A stretch of 44,700 nt of DNA from a virus, in the IMG/VR virus record IMGVR_UViG_3300032156_000023, positions 1 to 44,700 of that record; one strand, 5' to 3'. Below the pieces are notes generated by a model. That model was given only the letters and a program-made list of their open reading frames with translations, was not told the origin of the DNA and did no database searches. The position numbers and the translations under genes are program-made. Positions 33,201 through 40,439 of this stretch are shown in pieces. How positions within the stretch are numbered: position 1 is the first letter of the stretch; each line of letters opens with the position of its first letter.

Positions 33201-33225
33201 TCGGTGTCCGTTTTCTTGGTGCCAT
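30202..33225 (-). CDS. tape measure protein with M15-type peptidase domain
   Basis: This 1007-residue protein has a basic start (MAPRKRTPKKYG), long helical stretches, Gly-rich linkers (GGAGGGGVARRAKR, GGIVGGGGGS), and hydrophobic Ala/Gly segments near residue 600 (TVVILFGSILSTIFGPIFAAIGQALGITGIVAGAKGAAKG). All are typical of tape measures, which set tail length and enter the host envelope. At about residues 805-912 is a VanY/M15 peptidase: SAYRT (845), SKHELGTAID (869-878) and EPWHLQ. These hold the zinc ligands His, Asp and His of D-Ala-D-Ala carboxypeptidases and endolysins. It would cut peptidoglycan cross-links when the tail penetrates. It is flanked by baseplate and terminase genes. Confidence 0.85.
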   Translation of the reverse strand: MAPRKRTPKKYGPEELKNISSMGTRLDDLQSRNRRDMNDLNRKIGGTANRLRFDTARNAVEIKRTGEVGQVKEVTKSVNKILDKLGLTIAALSKGIIQMTAATASATKEAIQDYGRAISEDIRINKQNFVAMTLSQASPVFGYFVGKLFETQMFRTALEKIKGKSAQLYAGLLDRFKRSKEKYEEEVFFEEGQPVIGGAGGGGVARRAKRAKTRITAKAKAIAGGIVGGGGGSCTVDFSQITEVIKETTKIQIAQSRKQFNYFTKLIKGAGGGENLLFKIHSEIYKMRSALVEEEEQGASLLDAFLEQHETLAKIYRFYKLMEKATTGPIKWLFSIRGGYRADLPKSGNVFRNIFDVLSLIYTKGMHKLDVMISYLLQMGESLRKITGAGPMETPEEKGIYTMWGKIKEWFKPGGEKEKKTLAQKIRGRFEEWAQREGLDMGGIEEAWGYVPLKLREGALRAVEKVEGYQERLEGYLKGIFGIASEEAREAKDKVVEEAKKQKTSFKERYADKIQKVKENKDAVKQKFLDKLEERKQAILKQKGVMKQIWEVAKTVVILFGSILSTIFGPIFAAIGQALGITGIVAGAKGAAKGAAGKVGKVGGWLKGGAATKFGMGRGLSIGGGAIAGIMSGMEVGKERGTAEGIAQGAISGSLSTIGGLILGPLGTVLGKMLGDALGKYAFKLGDWLAEHFNIFSMIQDYIIDPVKNFFSSMGSLIKRLLGIKEEEPKTGAEMYREHKRRQGEAAKTGGIPGSEVRRSTNWDETWAGANTKNERGWTNVENASPEQLKELRKRMSDQGAEGVPGINVRSGVNLEGLKPGVYNKFLSMGEEYQKKSGEGIVVNSAYRTRAEQAQLYATNRNAAAPGHSKHELGTAIDIQSFNAGQLDSMGLLDKYGFSRPVPGEPWHLQSEVGDATFRRRPISKKDLISMMAAKESLFTRAFLDSNTDLGKTFGAGLDGVSKNVASNTSTISNILVSNNQNVGAGRNSRSSEIDSDLTAIISGNLT

Positions 33226-33233
33226 TTAATCTC

Positions 33234-34121
33234 CTACTTAATCAGAGAAAACATTGATGAAATTTTGTCACTTGGAGCTATCTGACTATAAACACATACA
33301 ACTTCAGAAGCAGTAACAACTTCTTGACAATGAAGTATATGTCTCGTCCGAAGCCCAAAAGCAGATTTGTAAGCTTTATAAAATGGAATAATAATCTCTC
33401 TGCTGTTCATTATATCTCTATACGCTTGAGCATCCCATGTTCCAAGTATAGCTTTACATACAAGAACATATCTATCTCTTAATTTATCAAACTCTTTACT
33501 CTTACCTTTGAAATCTTTCTTTAGAGAATTCAAAAATTTATCTACAATACCAAGAACTAAAGTTCTGCGATCTTTTTGAGTTTCAGATTTAATGAGATCG
33601 AAAGCAAAATCTCTTACATCTTTCTGTGAAATAGTATCTAGCTTAAACACACTTTTAAAATAGTTAGAATAAAAGCTAGTAAGTTCTTGTGAAAATAAGT
33701 TAAAGAAACTAGTAGAGTCACTATAGGATGCCATATGACAACATTCATGTATTGTCAAGCTTCCAACTAATGTATTAGAAATGTGTCCTAAATAACTAAT
33801 GTTATTATCAATAACTATATAAACTTTATTAGTTTTCGTAGAGAAAAATGCAAGTACTGATTTAAATGGATGAACAACCAGTACTTTCCACATTAGGACC
33901 CTAACTATCCCTTTATTCAAGTAGCACAAATTAATCTTACCACGATCTACTAAACTAGAAATTTGATCAGAAGCAAAACTAGCTGTCTCACTTTTTGCTA
34001 TAGACTTCTTATAGTTCTTATCTAGAGAAGCAGACCCATATAACTGAGCATCACCAACTTTAACTGTAGGTTTTAATCCGATTGGGATAGAAAAAAGTTC
34101 TGTTAATATTTCTTCTAACAT
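33234..34121 (-). CDS. putative zinc metallopeptidase (HExxH), unknown family
   Basis: The start is ATG 34121, behind AAGGAG. The 295-residue product has HECCH at residues 125-129 inside a helix (SNTLVGSLTIHECCHMASYSDS), the zinc-binding and catalytic pattern of gluzincin-type peptidases. Strands before it (SVLAFFSTKTNKVYIVIDNN) are arranged as in such folds. A downstream Glu (SQELTSFY, about 17 residues on) could be the third ligand. No secretion signal is seen, so the target is probably cytoplasmic or virion-internal. It lies between the terminase and the tape measure. Maturation of tail or capsid proteins is a possible role, but this is inference. Confidence 0.6.
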   Translation of the reverse strand: MLEEILTELFSIPIGLKPTVKVGDAQLYGSASLDKNYKKSIAKSETASFASDQISSLVDRGKINLCYLNKGIVRVLMWKVLVVHPFKSVLAFFSTKTNKVYIVIDNNISYLGHISNTLVGSLTIHECCHMASYSDSTSFFNLFSQELTSFYSNYFKSVFKLDTISQKDVRDFAFDLIKSETQKDRRTLVLGIVDKFLNSLKKDFKGKSKEFDKLRDRYVLVCKAILGTWDAQAYRDIMNSREIIIPFYKAYKSAFGLRTRHILHCQEVVTASEVVCVYSQIAPSDKISSMFSLIK

Positions 34122-34131
34122 ATTGCTCTCC

Positions 34132-35796
34132 TTAACCTTTATCAAATGTAGGGAAAGTATTTATAAAAACTCCTTGGCTTAGATCTATTCTGTTAGCTCT
34201 TTTCTTCTCTTCTAATTCATCTAATAGCTCTTTTAGATCATTATCGACATCTTCTTCCTCTAAAAAATTAGATGATAACTGACTTCCTCTGACCTGTGGA
34301 CTTAAATTCATATCCATAATATCAGAAAATTGGTCAGTAACTTCAGAAGCTCTACCAGTCAACATAAGAGGCGGATCATACTGTCTAACATAAAATGCTA
34401 CTGCAGTAGACAAACATAAATCATCGGTACATCCAACATCAGCTTCTACCCTTCCACTCTTGTTAACTAAACCAACAAGTTCCAAAGCTAACCTTTTTGA
34501 TTTAACTATTTCTGGGTTCTCAGTAATAGCTGAATATAATGAAGCAACCATTAATGGTCTTGTTTTCGTATTTGTACTCAAGCCAGGATATACTCTATTT
34601 TCAGTTCTCTTCTCTTTATAAACCATAGTTGAAAACTCACTTCTATCAAGAGCTTCTAGAACCTGGTTCCCATACGAGTTACTTTCAACAACAACTAAAC
34701 CAGGGTAAGTAGAGCAAGCAAATTTAACCATCTTAGTAAAATCAGTCACTGAGCATTTAACTTGATATTCCCAAACTTCCTCTAAAGTTTCATAGTCCCA
34801 AACAGTAATAGCTGATCTATCTATACCAAATTCTGGAGCAGTATCAACCCCTGCAATATAGAACTTATCTTTAATAGGTTTCCGAAACGTCCATGCTTCA
34901 CCGCCAAATATCTTAAGAATATCTATTGGTTTAACATCTATATTTTGAAGGAGCTCTGTTGTTTTCTCATCTAAGAAAGATCCAGATGTTGCTAAGAACT
35001 TAAGATCAAGTTCTTGCATAATCTGTCTGGGATCATTTCCTGCCAATCTACATTGTGTATTATACCATGAAGGATCACTGGATAGTTGAGGAATCATTTT
35101 CCAATGTATAACAAATGGTTTAAAAATATCACTTCCAGATATAGAAGATAAATATCTAGAATAAAACCACTTACCAACGCCAACTGTTTTATTTGGGGTA
35201 GAAACAATAATCGTACCAAAAGGAATGTTATTTCTTTTTGCATGCAGCTGATTAGTTGCTAAAGCTGGCATCATACCAACCCAAGCTTTATCAATATATC
35301 CAATAAAAGCAGCTTCATCAACTACTAAAAATGTTAAAGCTTTACCACGTAAAGTCTTCTCAGGAAGTTTTGGGTTTATAGTTGATGCATAACATTGCCC
35401 ACCATTCGCAAGAATATAAGTCTGTTCCGTTTGCTTCGTATATTTTGGAGCCATCCATGCTGGAAGCTTATCTATAATACCCATTATATGTCTTGCAAAA
35501 CTAGTAGCTTCTCCACCATCTTTTGAAAGAATTCCAACAACAACATTATCAAAAAATGTATGCAACCAAGAAATATAAGCTTCTATGATCGTAGAAATTC
35601 CAATCTGTCTAGTTTTAAGAACTAGAACATAATGCTCATTATACAACAACGTAATAAGCTCATCTTGTTTATCATATAAATCTAAAGAGATATCACCGCC
35701 AGGCATCTCTATCTTAACGTACGTTCTACAATAATATCTAAAACTCTGTTTACATCGAAGAAACTCTGATACACAAAGATCTCTTGTTGGTTCCAT
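34132..35796 (-). CDS. terminase large subunit (gp17-like)
   Basis: This 554-residue protein has an N-terminal ATPase: a Walker A-like LKTRQIGIST (61-69), Walker B FLVVDEAAF (157-163) and coupling motif IIVSTPN. The RNase H-like nuclease follows, with acidic residues in IAGVDTAPEFG (D318), VVVESNSYG (E371) and GCTDDL (458-459). It cuts concatemeric DNA and pumps it into the prohead. The Walker A has the lysine at its start (KTRQxGxST), the deviant form known from lambda gpA-type motors. The ribosome-binding site is weak (AGAGAGTG) and a promoter-like motif lies 23-37 nt upstream. No small terminase subunit is seen in the window. Confidence 0.93.
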   Translation of the reverse strand: MEPTRDLCVSEFLRCKQSFRYYCRTYVKIEMPGGDISLDLYDKQDELITLLYNEHYVLVLKTRQIGISTIIEAYISWLHTFFDNVVVGILSKDGGEATSFARHIMGIIDKLPAWMAPKYTKQTEQTYILANGGQCYASTINPKLPEKTLRGKALTFLVVDEAAFIGYIDKAWVGMMPALATNQLHAKRNNIPFGTIIVSTPNKTVGVGKWFYSRYLSSISGSDIFKPFVIHWKMIPQLSSDPSWYNTQCRLAGNDPRQIMQELDLKFLATSGSFLDEKTTELLQNIDVKPIDILKIFGGEAWTFRKPIKDKFYIAGVDTAPEFGIDRSAITVWDYETLEEVWEYQVKCSVTDFTKMVKFACSTYPGLVVVESNSYGNQVLEALDRSEFSTMVYKEKRTENRVYPGLSTNTKTRPLMVASLYSAITENPEIVKSKRLALELVGLVNKSGRVEADVGCTDDLCLSTAVAFYVRQYDPPLMLTGRASEVTDQFSDIMDMNLSPQVRGSQLSSNFLEEEDVDNDLKELLDELEEKKRANRIDLSQGVFINTFPTFDKG

Positions 35797-35818
35797 TCAC
35801 TCTCTTTGTACAGACTGT

Positions 35819-35833
35819 ATTTTTAGTTTGTTC
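35819..35833 (-). promoter_or_regulatory. candidate phage promoter motif
   Basis: On the minus strand GAACAAACTAAAAAT begins 37 nt upstream of the terminase ATG, in the 49-base gap after the hub gene. It matches the repeated motif in all but one or two positions. Confidence 0.4.
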
Positions 35834-35845
35834 TACACTTCACTA

Positions 35846-37078
35846 CTAAATTGTTTGGTTCGTACGAATCAAATCTACACGACAAATTGTTTGCCAATCT
35901 CTTTCTTTATGAAATTCAATATCAGTACCTTTAAGAACATACTTTCCAGAAAGATCAACAAACTCAATAATCTGGGAATCTAACTTTACAGCTTCTCCTA
36001 CGTTTAGTAAATTTAAAACAGGTAAATTTCGTTCTAGCATAATATTAATTGTTGAAAGGTTTGCAACATATTTAGAAATTTTTGCAATAGCAAATGTTTC
36101 ACTAGTTTCATAAGCACAAGGATCTTCAAAACATTTCTCCCTACTAGTTAGACTTTCATCAAAATCTACTTTCTTAGTCTGATAGACGATTCCATATTGG
36201 CTAGAAACATCTTTAACATCTTTTTCGAGCTTATAGTAAAGTTGATCTTTAGGAGTCATTATATACACTTCTTTATTAGCTTCCACAGAAAGTTTAGCAT
36301 TCCCTGAATAACTAGTATTTATAGTTGTGTATGTATAGAAATTTTTTCCATCATCACACTTCTTAATTATTTCTTCATTTTCTCTATCTGTAGCGAGTTG
36401 ATAAATAGTAAACACTTGGTTCATCTTTACTTTTGAAATTATGTTTTTAACATATAAGTTATTATCATAATTACAAAAATAAATAGAAGCTCCATTAAAA
36501 ATTCCAAATCGCTTATCAAGATAATCGATAGCTTTCTTTAAAGTAGTATGGGGTACAACAACTTGATCTATTACTTCAGTGTTAATATCTTCGGAATCCA
36601 ATTTTAAAGTAGCTCCACTTTTTCCAGCTAAGTCTTGAATAATCTGACCAACTGTAGTGTTAGAATACACTTCATTAACAGGGTAACTAATAGTTTTAAA
36701 TGCATTTCTACATACAGCTGTAATAGTTAGAGTACTTCGCTCTTTCTGAGAACCAGACTGATTAGAGAGAGTTTGTCGAGAAGCTATTTGGAACGTACCT
36801 TTAACATACATAAGATCAAAATCTACTTGTTCACGGACCACACCAGCGATATCTCCTATTAACCTAATATTCAACTTCATCGGATCTTTTCCAAACAACC
36901 TCTCTAAAATTATGTCATCTGGATCTACAAACAAATTCATTCTGAATATTTGGTATGGAGTGTTTACAGAAGAGATTAACCTAAGTTGGTACAAATCGTT
37001 TGTATAATCTTTATCTTTGATCTTCAATTGTAGGTCATATCTTCTACTTGGAACATACGTCCTTACTTGTTGAGGCAT
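35846..37078 (-). CDS. baseplate hub protein (gp27/gpD-like)
   Basis: This 410-residue beta-rich protein starts behind GGAGGA. It has the landmarks of hub proteins of the gp27 / late control D class: YDLQLKIKDKDYTNDLYQLRLISSVNTPYQIFRMNLFVDP at the start, SNTTVGQIIQDLAGKSGATL in the middle, then IDYLDKRFGIFNGASIYFCNYDNNLYVKNI and a terminal strand set (LNLLNVGEAVKLDSQIIEFVDLSGKYVLKGTDIEFH). Hub proteins form the centre of the baseplate below the tube and hold the spike. It has its own candidate promoter and lies just after the terminator at 37142-37179, so it begins the minus-strand tail/packaging operon. Confidence 0.72.
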   Translation of the reverse strand: MPQQVRTYVPSRRYDLQLKIKDKDYTNDLYQLRLISSVNTPYQIFRMNLFVDPDDIILERLFGKDPMKLNIRLIGDIAGVVREQVDFDLMYVKGTFQIASRQTLSNQSGSQKERSTLTITAVCRNAFKTISYPVNEVYSNTTVGQIIQDLAGKSGATLKLDSEDINTEVIDQVVVPHTTLKKAIDYLDKRFGIFNGASIYFCNYDNNLYVKNIISKVKMNQVFTIYQLATDRENEEIIKKCDDGKNFYTYTTINTSYSGNAKLSVEANKEVYIMTPKDQLYYKLEKDVKDVSSQYGIVYQTKKVDFDESLTSREKCFEDPCAYETSETFAIAKISKYVANLSTINIMLERNLPVLNLLNVGEAVKLDSQIIEFVDLSGKYVLKGTDIEFHKERDWQTICRVDLIRTNQTI

Positions 37079-37095
37079 CTATCCTCCAAACTATC

Positions 37096-37110
37096 CTTTT
37101 TAATTTGTTC
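37096..37110 (-). promoter_or_regulatory. candidate phage promoter motif
   Basis: On the minus strand GAACAAATTAAAAAG begins 32 nt upstream of the hub ATG, directly after a terminator, as expected for the first promoter of a new operon. Confidence 0.45.
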
Positions 37111-37141
37111 TTTCTAGTATACAGTTTTTGAAACAAAAAAA

Positions 37142-37208
37142 AGAGGCCTAACAATTCATACAGACAATGTTAGGCCTCTCCGGATCTGGACAAGGAGGAA
37201 CCAGATCC
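37142..37208 (-). terminator. two tandem hairpins, strong minus-strand terminator
   Basis: CCAGATCC (37201-37208) with GGATCTGG (37182-37189) forms a first stem reaching the stop codon of the gene at 37208. A second, perfect 12-bp stem, AGAGGCCTAACA (37142-37153) with TGTTAGGCCTCT (37168-37179), is followed on the minus strand by a run of about nine T. It separates the 37208-44700 genes from the hub/terminase operon. Confidence 0.88.
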
Positions 37209-37591
37209 TAACCAGGAGGTGTGGAGGCACTTTCCTGGGATGGAAAAACTATCATATCTGCTACTTGCGTTTTAATATACTGATCAAATGGTACTTTAAT
37301 TTGTAACGGTTTCTTTTCTATTATTACTTCTTGTTTGTTGCAATCTACAATCACTAACAGATCAATATCAGAATGTTGATGTGTACATATTCCAAAACCA
37401 TAAACTTTATCATTACTATCAGAGATCATTTGTTCAAAAATCATCCTAGCAATATAATCACCATCATCCCATCTATTTTTAAATGATAAACCAACATATA
37501 CATCATTTAGTATATTCTTAGCATCGAAGTGACGATAAAGGTATACATCACCATGTCTACCACGAACACAAACTTGTCCTCTTGTTCCCAT
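37208..37591 (-). CDS. hypothetical protein beginning MGTRG
   Basis: The start is ATG 37591, giving MGTRGQVCVRG; an in-frame TTG upstream overlaps the GGGAGG site. The 127-residue product belongs by its opening (MGTRG...V.V...G....LYRHFDA) to a small phage and plasmid family with a compact beta fold and no known role. It has GICTHQHSDIDLLVIVD in the middle. It overlaps or abuts the DUF932-like gene upstream. No catalytic motif is visible. Confidence 0.6.
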   Translation of the reverse strand: MGTRGQVCVRGRHGDVYLYRHFDAKNILNDVYVGLSFKNRWDDGDYIARMIFEQMISDSNDKVYGFGICTHQHSDIDLLVIVDCNKQEVIIEKKPLQIKVPFDQYIKTQVADMIVFPSQESASTPPG

Positions 37592-37592
37592 A

Positions 37593-38549
37593 TTATGTCC
37601 TCCCAGCAATCTTTTGCATCATCTGAGAAAACTCAACAGGTAGAATAAGAACTTTCTCTGCAATATTTTCTATAAGAACTCTAGTATTAATATGCTTCTC
37701 CATCGTGGAAAACTTACACAATACATTAAATAAGTTCCAAGAGTTGATTGAAGTCCCTACACTATCTGAGATATAAGATGAAATTGCTTCTCTCTTTTTC
37801 TTGCTAATCTCTTCAATCATATCAAGAATACCAAGAAAATCTTCTTCTGAAACTACGTTGTTAAAATTAGCTTCGATTGTTCCAATAATGTTATCATTAA
37901 ATATCTGGACAAATTGACTAACAGCAGACACCAACTTGCTCTTTGATGAAAGCAAATGAACTTGCCTTAGAGTTCCAAGTTTGTTTCTTAAAGCAATACC
38001 ATATCTTTGCCTCGCAGAAGACATCGAAAAACCAAACGAAACAGTTACTGCTTTATGTCCATTATAGCTATTTACTACAACTAACTGAGGAGAAATATCT
38101 CCCCAAGCTGGAATTGTCTTTGCATTCCTAATTATAATACTGTTCATCATTTCAGCTATATCAGGAGACATTTGAGTCTCTTCAGAAAAGATTGCAGTAG
38201 CAGCCTCTGAAACCATTTCTCTAATTTTTTCATTTACTACTTCGTGACCTACAAACTGATATAGTTCTGAAATTGTTCCAATAAAAATCGGAGTTTCAAA
38301 AGCATCAGAAGCTGGAAGAGTAAAAATTCCGAGGTAAGGAATAACTTCTCCATCAACAGTCTGCAGCTTTTTATACTGAACTTTACCAAATCTATCTTCG
38401 TAAGTATAAACACCTACTGGCCTTTGGTTAAGCCCCATGTCCACAAATCTATCTTCAAACTTATTTGGTTTCTTTTCCCCTACATTAGCGAAAGGTTCTA
38501 AACCAATATTGACACTAGCTAACTCACTTACGATTTGTCCATCCATCAT
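37593..38549 (-). CDS. DUF932-like phage protein
   Basis: This 318-residue protein starts behind AAGGAGA at a double ATG. It contains a beta-rich N-terminal half (VYTYEDRFGKVQYKKLQTVDGEVIPYLGIF) and LVVVNSYNGHKAVTVSFGFSMSSARQRYG. A C-terminal helix INSWNLFNVLCKFST is like the WN.xN..T/S helix of DUF932 proteins found on phages and plasmids. DUF932 function is not established, and the assignment is by pattern. It lies upstream of the MGTRG gene with its stop at that gene's ribosome-binding region. Confidence 0.5.
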   Translation of the reverse strand: MMDGQIVSELASVNIGLEPFANVGEKKPNKFEDRFVDMGLNQRPVGVYTYEDRFGKVQYKKLQTVDGEVIPYLGIFTLPASDAFETPIFIGTISELYQFVGHEVVNEKIREMVSEAATAIFSEETQMSPDIAEMMNSIIIRNAKTIPAWGDISPQLVVVNSYNGHKAVTVSFGFSMSSARQRYGIALRNKLGTLRQVHLLSSKSKLVSAVSQFVQIFNDNIIGTIEANFNNVVSEEDFLGILDMIEEISKKKREAISSYISDSVGTSINSWNLFNVLCKFSTMEKHINTRVLIENIAEKVLILPVEFSQMMQKIAGRT

Positions 38550-38559
38550 TGATCTCCTT

Positions 38560-39225
38560 TCAAATTCTCTCTACGATTGCTCTTAGATAGATATTTCTAC
38601 CATCAAAACTAAAAGCTGAATCTATTTTTACAACAAGAAATCTGTTCTCAAGTTCAAAAAACTTTATAATCCGATCAGGAGTCCATATACTACAGTGAGG
38701 ACTTTCTGGTTCATTAAGAAGTTCATATGTTGTAATAATATCTTCTGATTCGAAATCTTTACTAGATAAATCTTCGTTTAAAATTCTGTTAGCTAAAGCT
38801 CTATAGTTCGGAACTATGCAATCAACCATTCCTCCAGCTTTTAGAGAAGTAGCCATCAGATAAATAAAGTACAAAACGCTAGTTCTTTTGACATGCTCCA
38901 AAAATCTATATATAACAATCCTGTCAAACTTGAGCTGGTATTGTTCCATAAATCTAAAGATATCTTCTTTAACTGCAAACTCTATATGCTTAGGTGGCAT
39001 GAGATACTTTCCAGTGAAACTACTTATATAAGCAGAATCTTCTAAATAATTCTTATGAAAATCAAGAAGTTCACTAAATGATATAGTTCCGGCATAATAT
39101 CCAGAATCAATATTGACTAACATATATGGTTCACTTGGTAAATCTAGTGGTAACTCTTTTCCAGCTCCAATGTTCAAAATAGTTTGACCAGTCCTATTTG
39201 GAAGCGATTCTTTGATTTCTTTCAT
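38560..39225 (-). CDS. SAM-dependent methyltransferase-like protein
   Basis: The start is ATG 39225, eight bases after AGGAGA; an ATG 36 bases upstream overlaps the preceding gene and lacks a site. The 221-residue product has a Rossmann-type opening (QTILNIGAGKELPLDLPSEPYMLVNIDSG, motif I with GAG and an acidic strand end). Later come FDRIVIYRFLEHVKRT and LKAGGMVDCIVPN, as in type 11/12 methyltransferases that write '...D.v...vleHv....' and '...pgG.l...vP'. The target is unknown; it could be a small molecule or a nucleic acid. It is part of the unknown minus-strand block. Confidence 0.6.
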   Translation of the reverse strand: MKEIKESLPNRTGQTILNIGAGKELPLDLPSEPYMLVNIDSGYYAGTISFSELLDFHKNYLEDSAYISSFTGKYLMPPKHIEFAVKEDIFRFMEQYQLKFDRIVIYRFLEHVKRTSVLYFIYLMATSLKAGGMVDCIVPNYRALANRILNEDLSSKDFESEDIITTYELLNEPESPHCSIWTPDRIIKFFELENRFLVVKIDSAFSFDGRNIYLRAIVERI

Positions 39226-39235
39226 ATTGATTCTC

Positions 39236-39442
39236 CTAGAAACACTCACATGCTTCATCAAGCAGTTGTGGTTTGTTAATATAAATTGCTGAGATCCAGA
39301 ACTTAGAATTCTGATGTTGTAAATCTTTTAGCATTGCTTTTCTAGCTCGCTTATCAATTTCTAAGACTTCAAATTTTTCACCGACATTGTCCGTTACAAT
39401 ATCTCCTTTCTTCAACTTTGAAAAACATGGGTGCTTTCTCAT
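39236..39442 (-). CDS. hypothetical protein (68 aa)
   Basis: A small basic protein, MRKHPCFSKLKKGDIVTDNV and on, with an SH3-like or OB-like pattern of short strands (KKGDIVTDNVGEKFEVLEIDKRARKAMLKDL). It overlaps the previous gene by four bases and is itself followed by the methyltransferase-like gene. Function unknown. Confidence 0.55.
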   Translation of the reverse strand: MRKHPCFSKLKKGDIVTDNVGEKFEVLEIDKRARKAMLKDLQHQNSKFWISAIYINKPQLLDEACECF

Positions 39443-39699
39443 ACTATAGCTCCCTTCTGTTTCATCATTTCATTCCATATATCAAGCAATAATCTGATCC
39501 TAATATTTTGATCTGCTAGGTGTTCAAACCCAGTGTCTACTATTGTTCCATTTCTACCCCACCTATTCTTAATGACTTTATCACCACGTATTACTAGATC
39601 AGCTTGGTAGACCTCAGTTCTAGTGTAAAAAGCCATAACGTCACCATCTAGATCAAGCTCTTCGTTTTCATCTAGAATAAGAACAGTTCCCTTCGTCAT
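39439..39699 (-). CDS. hypothetical protein (86 aa)
   Basis: A small protein with a possible short beta fold (YQADLVIRGDKVIKNRWGRNGTIVDTG), starting behind AAGGAG with a four-base overlap at each end. No family is recognised. Its tight coupling to neighbours suggests joint expression with the 240-residue gene upstream. Confidence 0.55.
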   Translation of the reverse strand: MTKGTVLILDENEELDLDGDVMAFYTRTEVYQADLVIRGDKVIKNRWGRNGTIVDTGFEHLADQNIRIRLLLDIWNEMMKQKGAIV

Positions 39700-40418
39700 A
39701 AAAACTCCTTACAGATACTCATAGTAAATGGTTTGAGATAGAAGTCAAAATATTTTTGTCTATCGATTTCATTCATATCAAGTAACTTAGCTGTAGACTT
39801 CGAAACTTCTATCTCACCATATTGTTTTAACAGCACTGAATACTTCTCTTCCCCAGACTCAATACAAAACAACATGACATCATCTGTATTGAATATTAAC
39901 TTTTTAATTTCTTCTAGTCCCTTGAAGACTGATTCTTTACTATTATAATTTATCTTTGAAAGCCTTCTGTAGATTTCATCCATTCTTTGATACCTACTAG
40001 AAACTCCTTTGACAACTACAGAATCAGATGTAAATCCTAAATAACAAGATCTATCAATAGAGATGATAAAAATATCAAAAAATTTCTGCAAATCTAAAGG
40101 AATATGTCCTTTAGTAATTGTCAATCTTTTAGTCAATAACATTCCATCGTACTGTCTAAGTATTACATCATTTTCAGAAACATTATTTTCTTTCAGATAC
40201 TCATCAATTGTAGAAATAGTTATACTTCTTAACATGCTTCCCAGCCTTGGATTATCTCTTATGGCTACTCCTATTTGTGTATTTCTTTTCTCTTTATCAT
40301 CTTTATCAATTTTCGAAACATCAAACCCTAGCCTCTCTAGAATAACGTAATGACAAGAAGAAATATCATAAAGATAAACTCCTCTTAAAAACAACTTACA
40401 ATCTTTGTTAATATCCAT
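39696..40418 (-). CDS. polymerase-palm-like conserved phage protein, unknown
   Basis: This 240-residue protein starts behind AAGGTG. It has VYLYDISSCHYVILERLGFD (residues 14-33) and DVILRQYDGMLLTKRL (84-99). These recall motif A (D-x-x-S-x-Y) and motif C (Y-x-D) of family B-type DNA polymerase palms, with KEKRNTQIGVAIRDNPRL between them. The rest is shorter than any full polymerase and lacks an exonuclease or thumb. It may be a reduced polymerase-like protein or an unrelated fold with chance resemblance. It is flanked by small unknown genes rather than replication genes. Confidence 0.5.
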   Translation of the reverse strand: MDINKDCKLFLRGVYLYDISSCHYVILERLGFDVSKIDKDDKEKRNTQIGVAIRDNPRLGSMLRSITISTIDEYLKENNVSENDVILRQYDGMLLTKRLTITKGHIPLDLQKFFDIFIISIDRSCYLGFTSDSVVVKGVSSRYQRMDEIYRRLSKINYNSKESVFKGLEEIKKLIFNTDDVMLFCIESGEEKYSVLLKQYGEIEVSKSTAKLLDMNEIDRQKYFDFYLKPFTMSICKEFL

Positions 40419-40439
40419 TTGAATACACCTTAAGTCATT

